Of a stretch of 64,000 nt of DNA, positions 1 to 7,148 are shown in pieces. The DNA is from Bradyrhizobium sp. (GTDB taxonomy: Bacteria; Pseudomonadota; Alphaproteobacteria; Rhizobiales; Xanthobacteraceae): assembly GCA_028290305.1 (NCBI GenBank), contig JAQGKC010000429.1:112612-176611 (forward strand), given 5' to 3'. How positions within the stretch are numbered: the first letter of the stretch is position 1; each line of letters starts with the position of its first letter. Below the pieces are notes generated by a model that saw nothing but the letters and a program-made list of their open reading frames with translations, had not been told where the DNA came from and made no database searches. The position numbers and the translations under genes were made by a program.

Positions 1-308
1 TCGACCACCCAGGCGTCGGCGGCCGGAACATGATCCTTGTAGATGGGCGACCCGTTCGTGGTCGGCATGTCCGATGTGGCGATGATGTCCTTGATCGCCA
101 CCGGAATGCCCGACAGCGGACCCGGCCGGCGCGCGGTATTCACCGGCAGATATTCGAACGCTTTCAGCGCGGGCTCGACGGCCTTTGCCTGCTCCAGTCG
201 GGCCGCCGCGTATTGATCGGCCGCGGCCTGATCGTTCTTGAACAGGCGCAGAAGCTCGAGGACCCCCGCGCCAGGTTGGGGTGTGGGATGCGCGGTCGGA
301 TCGGTCAT
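1..308 (-). CDS. Amidase (amidase signature family), N-terminal part, cut by window edge
   Basis: The minus strand encodes 102 residues from an ATG at 306-308 and then runs off the left edge. Seen: an N-terminal helical stretch, then the motif PLSGIPVAIKDII (residues about 65-76), followed by TNGSPIYKDHVP, which is the usual start of the amidase signature fold. Lys73 would be the catalytic lysine of the Ser-cisSer-Lys triad; the serine part lies outside the window. The family hydrolyses carboxylic amides to acid and ammonia. It is the last visible gene of a same-strand run of two NitT/TauT importers, so it may act on the imported compound or a derivative; that link is inference. The substrate cannot be told. 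Confidence 0.85.
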   Translation of the reverse strand, partial: MTDPTAHPTPQPGAGVLELLRLFKNDQAAADQYAAARLEQAKAVEPALKAFEYLPVNTARRPGPLSGIPVAIKDIIATSDMPTTNGSPIYKDHVPAADAWVV

Positions 309-394
309 GTCAGCAAGTCCCAGGCGAACAGGTTCTGTCCCGGATGAAGGAACACATCCGGACTGCGTGGCGGAGGGGCGCCGCGCGCCCCGGC

Positions 395-1363
395 CTATTT
401 CATCGCGAGCGCCGGCTCAATGAATTTCTTCACCACGAAAGACTTGTAGTCTGGCTGGCTGGCCAGATTGCCGAGCGCAATCTGGGTATCCATCGACACT
501 TTAAGCGCGTCCGCCGTGATGTCCACGCTCGGGGGATAGACGCCATCGGCGAGCATGCGCTTCACGGCGGCCTCCACGACCACCGGATCAAGCGTCGGAA
601 ATTCCTTCTTGGCGATTTCCACGGTCTTGGCTTCCTCTTTGGTCATGAAGCGCATCGCCATTTCCATGCCGTTGACCACGCGCTGCGCTGTGTCGGGATC
701 GACATCATTGCGCGCAGTCACGGCCGAGAAGGCGTAGGCGCCGTAGGATTTCGGGAATCCGAGCACGACCTTCATGCCCTTGGCAACGGCCTGATCGAGG
801 CCCGGCTCATACATCACGGCGACATCGGCCTGCTTGGCGACAAACGGTCCGGGTTCGGAGCCGATCGCAACCTGGATCATGTCGACGTCGGTCTTTGCGT
901 CCATGCCGTTTTCCTTGAGCAGCTTGATGAACAGCGAGGTGCTGGTGGTCGGCATCAGGCCGGTGACGACCTTCTGGCCCTTGATGTCCTTGATGCTGCT
1001 GAATTTGAAGTCGGGCGCGGTCGCGATCCACACCGCCGCGCCGTTCACGACATTGGCGATGATGTCGACCGGAGCCCCCTTGGACGCCGCGATCGCCGTC
1101 CATTCCGGTCCGTGGATTGAAAACTGCGCGCTCCCGGAAATGACCGCGGACAGCGCCACCGTCGGCGCGCCGGCAGTCTCCTTGGTGAGGTCGAGGCCTT
1201 GCTGGGTGAAGAATCCTTCGTCGATCGCCACGTAAAGCGGCAGATACAGCATCGACTGGAACGCCTGCGACAGCACGACCTTCTTGTTGTCTGCGAGCGC
1301 CGGCGTGGCCAGCAAGATCGAGGTCAGCGCGGTGGCGCGGATAATACGCTTAAGCAACGACAT
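395..1363 (-). CDS. NitT/TauT-type ABC transporter substrate-binding protein (SsuA/NMT1-like)
   Basis: A 322-residue exported binding protein. The start chosen is the second in-frame ATG (1361-1363) because it has a GGAG sequence about 8 bases upstream and gives a clean signal peptide (positive MSLLKR, hydrophobic core, cleavage after ATPALA); an upstream ATG at 1387 would add 8 residues. After the signal the KVVLSQAFQSMLYLPLYVAIDEGFF segment is the typical first strand and helix of the SsuA/NMT1 periplasmic fold, and ALSAVISGSAQFS and ADVAVMYEPG match the later conserved blocks. It follows the permease gene by 30 bases. The ligand is unknown; family members bind nitrate, sulfonates, thiamine pyrimidine precursors and similar small molecules. 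Confidence 0.85.
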   Translation of the reverse strand: MSLLKRIIRATALTSILLATPALADNKKVVLSQAFQSMLYLPLYVAIDEGFFTQQGLDLTKETAGAPTVALSAVISGSAQFSIHGPEWTAIAASKGAPVDIIANVVNGAAVWIATAPDFKFSSIKDIKGQKVVTGLMPTTSTSLFIKLLKENGMDAKTDVDMIQVAIGSEPGPFVAKQADVAVMYEPGLDQAVAKGMKVVLGFPKSYGAYAFSAVTARNDVDPDTAQRVVNGMEMAMRFMTKEEAKTVEIAKKEFPTLDPVVVEAAVKRMLADGVYPPSVDITADALKVSMDTQIALGNLASQPDYKSFVVKKFIEPALAMK

Positions 1364-1393
1364 TTGACGGCTCCGTATGTTCGGCATTGGGTT

Positions 1394-2236
1394 TTAAACC
1401 TGAACCTGATGGGTGGTGTTCGACTGCTTCCAGGGCAAACTGGTCCGCTCGATCAGGTCGATCACGTAATAGAGGACGAAGCCCATGATCATCAGCGTGA
1501 ACAGTCCGACCCAGACGGTGTTGAGGTCGTAGAGACTAGACGCCGTGTAGATCAGATGGCCGAGCCCGCGCTGTGACGAAATGAATTCGCCCACCACCGC
1601 GCCGACGAGGCCGAAGCCGACATTGATCCGGAACGTCGCGATAATCGACGGCAAGGTCGACGGCACCACCGCCTTGAAGAACACCTGATGCTTGTCCGCG
1701 CCCATCGAGATCAGCAGCGACTGCAGATCGACGTCGGCGTCCTTTGCCGCTTGATAGGCGGCGATCAGCGCCACGATGGCGGTCAGCGATACCGACAAGG
1801 CAACTTTGGATACGAGCCCGGTGCCGAACCACAACACGACGATCGGCGCCAGCGCGATCTTCGGCACGCTATTGATGGCAACGATAAAGGGCTCGACCAG
1901 CCGCGCCACAAATACCGAGTACCAGAGCGCGAGCCCCAGCAACGATCCGAAGATGGTGCCGATGACGAAACCGAGGATGGCCTCGAACAGGGTGTACCAG
2001 GTGTCCGACAGCAACTCGCCGCTGGCGATCATCTTGAACCAGAGCGCGAAGATTCCGGACGGCGAACCGACCAGGAAGGCGGAAATCCAGCCGGCGCGGA
2101 CGCCGATCTCCCACAGCGCGAAGAACGCGACCACGGCCGCCACCTGCAGTGTCGCGCGGCCGAGCGTGGTGTCGAAGCTGGCGCGGCGGCGCGCGCGACG
2201 CGTTTTGCGTTTTTGCAAAGGGGCGGTGCCGGGCAT
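1394..2236 (-). CDS. NitT/TauT-type ABC transporter permease
   Basis: About 280 residues with a basic N-terminus (KRKTRRARRRAS) and roughly six hydrophobic segments, matching SsuC/TauC-type inner-membrane permeases. The cytoplasmic EAA-like loop is visible around LISMGADKHQVFFKAVVPSTLPSI. The ATG at 2236 is used here; an in-frame TTG at 2248 overlaps the upstream ATPase stop by four bases (TTGA) and is an equally possible, translationally coupled start. It is the membrane channel partner of the ATPase at 2245-3027 and the binding protein at 395-1363, so the three form one complete importer. Confidence 0.85.
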   Translation of the reverse strand: MPGTAPLQKRKTRRARRRASFDTTLGRATLQVAAVVAFFALWEIGVRAGWISAFLVGSPSGIFALWFKMIASGELLSDTWYTLFEAILGFVIGTIFGSLLGLALWYSVFVARLVEPFIVAINSVPKIALAPIVVLWFGTGLVSKVALSVSLTAIVALIAAYQAAKDADVDLQSLLISMGADKHQVFFKAVVPSTLPSIIATFRINVGFGLVGAVVGEFISSQRGLGHLIYTASSLYDLNTVWVGLFTLMIMGFVLYYVIDLIERTSLPWKQSNTTHQVQV

Positions 2237-2244
2237 TGTGAGGG

Positions 2245-3027
2245 TCAAGCGGTTTTCTCGGTCTGGATATCGAGTTCGGCGCAGAGCGCGTGGAAGTAGC
2301 CTGAAAACCTGACGTCGCTGCGGGCCGCGATCGGGGAGGGCGCTGAGATTTCGATGTCGTGCACGATCTTCACACGGGCGGGACGCCCGCTGAGCACGAC
2401 GACGCGCTTCGACAGCGCCACCGCTTCATCGATGTCGTGCGTCACCAGGATCACGGTCTTGTTATAGGTCTCCACCGCGTCCTTCAGCACGCCCTCGAGA
2501 TAAAGCCGGGTCTGGTAGTCCAGCGCGGAGAAGGGTTCATCGAGCAGCAGGATGTCCGGATCCATGATGAGGGTGCGGATCAACGCCACCCGCTGCCGCA
2601 TGCCGCCGGACAATGTTTTCGGATAGGCGTTCTCGAATCCGGAAAGGCCGAACCCTTTGAGGTATTCGCGGGCTTTGCCTTCGGCCTCATCGCGATCGAC
2701 GCCGCGCGTTTCGAGCCCGAGCAGGACATTGCCGAGCACGGTGCGCCAGGGAAACAGCAGGTCCTTCTGCATCATGTAGCCGACGCGGCCGCGCAGGCTT
2801 TCGATTTCCTCGCCGCGATAGTGCATGGAGCCGGAATCGGGCTCGATCAGGCCGGCGATGACGTTGAAGATCGTGGTCTTGCCGCAGCCGCTCGGCCCGA
2901 TGATGCTGACGAAATCACGCTCGTTGATGTCAAAGGAGAGGTCGTCGAGGACACGGACTTCGCCGGCCTTGCCGGCGAAGGACTTTCGGACGTTCCGCAC
3001 GCTCAACTGGACTGGAAATTGGGGCAT
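2245..3027 (-). CDS. NitT/TauT-type ABC transporter ATP-binding protein
   Basis: ABC ATPase of about 260 residues. Counting from an upstream TTG at 3072, Walker A is GPSGCGKTT (59-67), the signature LSGGMRQ lies at 154-160 and Walker B ILLLDEP at about 173-180, followed by the switch histidine in VTHDIDEA. The ATG at 3027 is preferred because it places the first strand (VQLSVRNVRKSF) where the family normally begins; neither start has a convincing ribosome binding site. It energises the permease encoded next and its stop overlaps or abuts that gene. A hairpin-bearing gap of about 100 bases separates it from the first importer of the run. Confidence 0.85.
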   Translation of the reverse strand: MPQFPVQLSVRNVRKSFAGKAGEVRVLDDLSFDINERDFVSIIGPSGCGKTTIFNVIAGLIEPDSGSMHYRGEEIESLRGRVGYMMQKDLLFPWRTVLGNVLLGLETRGVDRDEAEGKAREYLKGFGLSGFENAYPKTLSGGMRQRVALIRTLIMDPDILLLDEPFSALDYQTRLYLEGVLKDAVETYNKTVILVTHDIDEAVALSKRVVVLSGRPARVKIVHDIEISAPSPIAARSDVRFSGYFHALCAELDIQTEKTA

Positions 3028-3122
3028 TCCGCGCGTTACACGCAACTTGTATGCCACCGAATGGTTTTCCAAAAATGACTATTTATCAAGATGTTAAAGT
3101 CGCTACTGCATTTCTGCCGGGC

Positions 3123-3150
3123 ACCGTGCTGCCTCTTTAGGCAGCACGGT
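3123..3150 (-). terminator. Perfect 11-bp hairpin between the two importer operons
   Basis: ACCGTGCTGCC and its exact reverse complement GGCAGCACGGT flank a six-base loop. It lies just after the stop of the first importer's ATPase and before the second importer. There is no T-run on the minus strand after it, so it may be a processing or attenuation hairpin rather than a strong intrinsic terminator. Confidence 0.55.
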
Positions 3151-3180
3151 CAATCCGTCGGGAAATGATGCGGATCGATG

Positions 3181-3963
3181 TCACGCCTGCGACGGCACGA
3201 GGTGGCTGGTGAGCCGGCGGGCGATGTCACGCCGCAAGGCATTGAATTCCGGTGAAGACACGTCTCGCGGCCGGGCGAGGTCGATGCGGAAATCGCTATC
3301 GATCCGTCCCGGTCCGGCACTCATCACCAGCACCCGGTCCGCCAACAGCACGGCTTCTTCGACCGAATGCGTGACGAAGATGGCGGTCACGCCGGTACGC
3401 GACCAGATTTGCAAGAGTTCGTGCTGAAGCTGCTCGCGGGTCAGCGCGTCCAGCGCTCCGAACGGCTCATCCATCAGGAGGATATTGGCATTGTTTGCCA
3501 GCACGCGCGCGATCGCCACGCGTTGCTTCATTCCGCCCGACAATTGGCTTGGATAGCGGTCGGCGAAGCGCTCCAGTCCGACCATCTTCACGAATTCATC
3601 CGTGAGCCTCTGAATCTCGCCGTGTGGCAATTGGCGCTGCCGCGGGCCAAAGCTGATGTTCTCCCGCACTGTCATCCACGGAAACAGGGCATAGTCCTGG
3701 AACACCATGCCGCGGTCGCTGCCCGGGCCAGTGATGGTTTTGCCGTAGACCGAAGCGTTTCCGGTGGTCGGCTCCTCGAAGCCGGCGATGATGCGCAGAA
3801 GCGTCGATTTCCCGCAGCCGGACGCGCCGATCAGGCAGACAAATTCGCCTTGCGGAATCGTCAGATCGACCGGGGCCAGCGCCTCGACTTCGTCGTCGCC
3901 AACCGCAAAGCGTTTGGTAACACCGCGGATGGTCAGGATATTTGGGCGCGGCGCGTTACTCAA
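3181..3963 (-). CDS. NitT/TauT-type ABC transporter ATP-binding protein
   Basis: A 260-residue ABC ATPase of the SsuB/TauB group. Seen: Walker A GASGCGKST (46-54), Q-loop FQDYALFPW (around 88), signature LSGGMKQRV (141-149), Walker B ILLMDEPFGALD (from 161), and the switch histidine in FVTHSVEEA. The ATG start overlaps the stop of the permease gene by eight bases, showing translational coupling. With the genes at 3956-4834 and 4838-5785 it forms the first of two complete importers. It is clearly different in sequence from the other ATPase at 2245-3027, so the pair is not a recent duplication. Confidence 0.9.
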   Translation of the reverse strand: MSNAPRPNILTIRGVTKRFAVGDDEVEALAPVDLTIPQGEFVCLIGASGCGKSTLLRIIAGFEEPTTGNASVYGKTITGPGSDRGMVFQDYALFPWMTVRENISFGPRQRQLPHGEIQRLTDEFVKMVGLERFADRYPSQLSGGMKQRVAIARVLANNANILLMDEPFGALDALTREQLQHELLQIWSRTGVTAIFVTHSVEEAVLLADRVLVMSAGPGRIDSDFRIDLARPRDVSSPEFNALRRDIARRLTSHLVPSQA

Positions 3964-4834
3964 GGTGCTGCGGGCTCCAGCTCAACAAGCGATTGCTGAT
4001 CGCAACGATGATCCTGTCGGTGACAAACCCGCAGGCGCCGATGACGATCATGCCGGTGATCACGAGATCGGTGCGTGAAAGCGTGCGGCCATCCATCACC
4101 ACCGAGCCGAGGCCGGTGGGGACGCCGGTCATTTCACCGACCACGATCAATATCCAGGCGAAACCGTGCGCGATCCGCAGTCCATTGAAAATCGCCGGCA
4201 GGGACGCGGGAAGCACGATTTGACGAAACATTCCCGCCCCAGAACAGCCGAGCATCGAGGCTGCCTCGAACAGGCGCGGATCGATCGAGCGCACGCCGAA
4301 CATCGTGTTCAGCAGGATCGGATAAAAAGCGCCGAGGAACACCAGGAAGATCGCCGCATTCGGTCCCAATCCAAAAAAGATCATCGATAACGGCAACCAT
4401 GCCGTCACCGGTATAGGTCTGAGCAGCGAGATCGTCGGATCCAGCAATTGCCGCAGCATCTTGATACGTCCGATCATCATTCCCAAGGGAATGCCGATCA
4501 GTGCGGCGAGAAAGAACCCCCCGTAGACCCGCTGTACTGACTTCCAGACGTGGATCAAAATCGTGCCGCTGAAGGCGTCGTCATAGACGCCTCCGAACGA
4601 GAAGTCGTACATCATCACGGCGACCTGATACGGGCTCGGAATGAGCCGCGTGCCGGTCATCGCAACCGCACGATCCCAGATCAGCACAAGCAGGATCGGG
4701 AAACCGGCACCCAGCGCAAAGGCCCGCAGCGTTTCCAGCCGCTGCCGATTGCGACGGCGGATCGCGGCGGCGGCTTCCGGTGCGCTCCGTTCCGCGGATT
4801 CCGACAGGGTGGTGACGTGGTCGTTCACGGCCAT
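3956..4834 (-). CDS. NitT/TauT-type ABC transporter permease
   Basis: A 292-residue inner-membrane permease with a cytoplasmic N-terminal tail of about 40 residues and about six hydrophobic segments. The EAA-type coupling loop is visible as FEAASMLGCSGAGMFRQIVLPASLP. Its ATG lies three bases from the stop of the binding-protein gene and its 3' end overlaps the ATPase gene by eight bases, so the three genes form one tight operon. Family knowledge assigns such permeases to uptake of nitrate, taurine, alkanesulfonates or related small molecules; the sequence alone does not fix the substrate. Confidence 0.88.
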   Translation of the reverse strand: MAVNDHVTTLSESAERSAPEAAAAIRRRNRQRLETLRAFALGAGFPILLVLIWDRAVAMTGTRLIPSPYQVAVMMYDFSFGGVYDDAFSGTILIHVWKSVQRVYGGFFLAALIGIPLGMMIGRIKMLRQLLDPTISLLRPIPVTAWLPLSMIFFGLGPNAAIFLVFLGAFYPILLNTMFGVRSIDPRLFEAASMLGCSGAGMFRQIVLPASLPAIFNGLRIAHGFAWILIVVGEMTGVPTGLGSVVMDGRTLSRTDLVITGMIVIGACGFVTDRIIVAISNRLLSWSPQHLE

Positions 4835-4837
4835 CGG

Positions 4838-5785
4838 CTACATGAACTGTTCGGTGATCGCTCGCGACATATCGGGCGCCTGACGAACCTGCTTTTTCTC
4901 GACCATGAGTTCGCTATAGGCTTTGGCGCGCTTGATGAAATCGTCGTCGATCTTCCAGGTCAGTTCGACATTGGGGACGGCAATCTCGATCGACTTGCGC
5001 TGCTGGCCGAGCTTCTGCATGGCCACTTGGATCATCTCATCGGGGTGCGCCATCGCGTAATCTGTCGCCTGCTCGTGCATTTTGACGATCATCTTGATCC
5101 GCTCGGGATCTTCCTTGATCATTTTTTCGCTCGCGGACAGGATCATGTTGAGCGAACCGATCGGTGTGGAATACGGATATTCGACCAGCCTGCCGGTACC
5201 GTTTGCAATGCTGATGCCGGGGCCGGGCTCCGCGCCAACGTAAGCATCGATATCGCCGCGGGCCAATGCCGCCGGCATGTCGCTGAACGAAAGCCGAATC
5301 GGCTGAATGTCGCTGATCGACATACCCTCGGCCTTGAGGCGTTCGAGGATGACGACTTCCTGCGTCGAACCCGGGAAGATCGCGACGCGCTTTCCCTTGA
5401 GATCCTTGATGGTCTTGATGTCGGATTTAGCATCGGCGACGATTCCCATGCCGCGATTGGTCGCGGCGGCGACGATCACCACCGGCTCGCCCGCCGCTGC
5501 GCCGAGCAGAAAGGCGGCAATGCCGTGGATGCAGGTATCGACGGTGCCAGTCAGCACCGCATTCTTGCCATCCGTCGGGCTCTCGAACGGTATGACCTCT
5601 ACGGTGTAACCGGGCGGGGCAAATTTCTGGTAGAAATAGGGGGTGATGCCGTGAATGAGCTTCAACGTTCCTACGCGCAGAACCTTGTCCTCGGCCTTAG
5701 CTTGTGGTGCCGCCAGCAGAAGCGACAAGGTAGCGAACGAGACGAGCAACAGGCGGGTCAGCAACGAAGTGGGCGCAACAGACAT
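4838..5785 (-). CDS. NitT/TauT-type ABC transporter substrate-binding protein
   Basis: A 315-residue exported binding protein, first gene of the minus-strand run. Signal peptide: MSVAPTSLLTRLLLV, a hydrophobic core, and probable cleavage after PQAKA near residue 31. The mature part starts KVLRVGTLKLIHGITPYFYQ and carries the GTVDTCIHGIAAFLLGAAAGEP and LKGKRVAIFPGSTQEVV blocks typical of SsuA-like proteins. A good ribosome binding site (AGGGA) lies five bases before the ATG. Its ligand-binding region differs from that of the second binding protein at 395-1363, so the two importers probably take different ligands. Confidence 0.88.
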   Translation of the reverse strand: MSVAPTSLLTRLLLVSFATLSLLLAAPQAKAEDKVLRVGTLKLIHGITPYFYQKFAPPGYTVEVIPFESPTDGKNAVLTGTVDTCIHGIAAFLLGAAAGEPVVIVAAATNRGMGIVADAKSDIKTIKDLKGKRVAIFPGSTQEVVILERLKAEGMSISDIQPIRLSFSDMPAALARGDIDAYVGAEPGPGISIANGTGRLVEYPYSTPIGSLNMILSASEKMIKEDPERIKMIVKMHEQATDYAMAHPDEMIQVAMQKLGQQRKSIEIAVPNVELTWKIDDDFIKRAKAYSELMVEKKQVRQAPDMSRAITEQFM

Positions 5786-6094
5786 ACGATCCCTCGACTA
5801 TAGGACATTTTGTGCAACCCGGCGTCGGCACTGTACAGCACGCGTCAACGCGCGTGAACCGAATTGATGGTTCGTGGAAATCGGCTGCTCGGTCGATGCC
5901 GCGGCTACGCTCGATTGCCGAGTCCGATCGGTTCGCTCTTCGTTACTGCCTTGCGCGGCAGCCGGCGGGATCGGGGAGGCGGATGATGCGTTTTTCGCGG
6001 GCCTGATCACTGCGGCGCGCCGGGGCAGGGCGCCGCGGCAGCCCTTGCGACGGCGAAATATGGCCACCATCTGACACCATCAGAGGACTTAGCC
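5786..6094. other. Intergenic region between divergent importer operon and htrA-like gene
   Basis: This 309-base gap must hold the promoters of the importer run (leftward) and of the protease gene (rightward). A short inverted repeat CACGCG/CGCGTG is visible near 5838-5856. No gene is convincing here, and no thiamine-riboswitch-like core was seen. The protease gene has an AGAGGA ribosome binding site at about 6080. Confidence 0.5.
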
Positions 6095-7141
6095 ATGTTA
6101 GATTTTACCCGAGATACAGCCGACGACCTGTCGCCGCTGAGAACATCCGAACCGGCTCCAGCCAGCGATTCCGCGCTGCTTGACGCCTATTCCAATGCGG
6201 TCATCGACGTTACCGAACGCATTGGGCCGGCGGTCGTGCGCGTGGAAACCGGGCCGAAGGAGCCCCAGGCGCGTGAGCGTGGGGGGCTCGGCTCCGGCAT
6301 CGTCATTTCGCCCGATGGCCTGGTGCTCACCAACAGCCATGTGGTCGGCACCTCCAAGCAGATCAGGCTGCGGGACAATGAGGGCATCGTCACCGACGCG
6401 CGGGTGCTCGGCGTCGACCCCGATACCGACCTCGCGTTGCTGCGCGCCGATGGCGCGCGCGATCTGCACTACGCCTCGCTCGGCAATTCAAAAAGCCTGC
6501 GCCGTGGCCAGTTGGTGGTCGCGATCGGCAATCCCTTGGGATTTGAGTCGACCGTTACCGCCGGTGTGGTGTCGGCGCTCGGGCGCTCGATCCGTTCCGC
6601 GAACGGCCGAACCATCGAGGACGTGATCCAGACCGATGCCGCGCTTAACCCCGGCAATTCCGGAGGTCCGCTGGTGTCGTCATCAGCCGAAGTGATCGGG
6701 ATCAACACCGCGATCATCAGCGGCGCGCAGGGCATCTGCTTTGCGGTCGCCAGCAACACCGCGCAGTTCGTGCTGTCGGAGATCATCCGTCACGGCTATG
6801 TGCGGCGCGCCCATATCGGCGTGTCCGGACAGAGCGCGCCTATTCCGCGGAGGCACGCGGTGCTCGCGGGCGTCGAGAACAAGATGGGCGCATTGCTGAT
6901 GCAGATCGAGCCGGATGGACCGGCGGCGCAGGCCGGGCTGTTGCCCGGCGATGTCGTGATCCGTCTCGACGGTGTCGAAATCAACGGCGTCGATGATTTG
7001 ATCCGTACGCTCGATCGCGACCGGATCGATCGCAAGCTCCAGATGGACGTGCTGCGGCTGGGTCGCTTACGCGAAATCGACATTCATCCGATCGAACGGA
7101 AGCCGGCCGGGCGAAAGGCCCTGCCGGCCAGCGGCTCGTAA
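6095..7141 (+). CDS. Trypsin-like serine protease with one PDZ domain (HtrA/DegP-like)
   Basis: A 348-residue protein. The catalytic triad is visible: His82 in TNSHVV, Asp112 in DPDTDLAL and Ser189 in NPGNSGGPL. The protease domain spans about 30-225 and a single PDZ domain about 245-335 (GDVVIRLDGVEINGVDDL). Unlike DegP or DegQ there is no N-terminal signal peptide or membrane anchor; the N-terminus is acidic and polar, so it is probably cytosolic, or exported by a route not visible here. Family members degrade or chaperone misfolded proteins. The ATG has an AGAGGA sequence upstream. It stands alone, convergent with the aldehyde oxidoreductase operon. Confidence 0.92.
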   Translation: MLDFTRDTADDLSPLRTSEPAPASDSALLDAYSNAVIDVTERIGPAVVRVETGPKEPQARERGGLGSGIVISPDGLVLTNSHVVGTSKQIRLRDNEGIVTDARVLGVDPDTDLALLRADGARDLHYASLGNSKSLRRGQLVVAIGNPLGFESTVTAGVVSALGRSIRSANGRTIEDVIQTDAALNPGNSGGPLVSSSAEVIGINTAIISGAQGICFAVASNTAQFVLSEIIRHGYVRRAHIGVSGQSAPIPRRHAVLAGVENKMGALLMQIEPDGPAAQAGLLPGDVVIRLDGVEINGVDDLIRTLDRDRIDRKLQMDVLRLGRLREIDIHPIERKPAGRKALPASGS

Positions 7142-7148
7142 CGGCTCG

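Noticed and set aside
4550..5803. Long plus-strand open frame of 417 codons
   Set aside because: It lies wholly antisense to a clear permease and binding-protein pair; its protein is Asp/His/Arg-rich shadow sequence without motif or ribosome binding site.
5786..5900. Thiamine-pyrophosphate riboswitch before the NitT-type importer
   Set aside because: The conserved CTGAGA-type core was not found in the leader on the minus strand.
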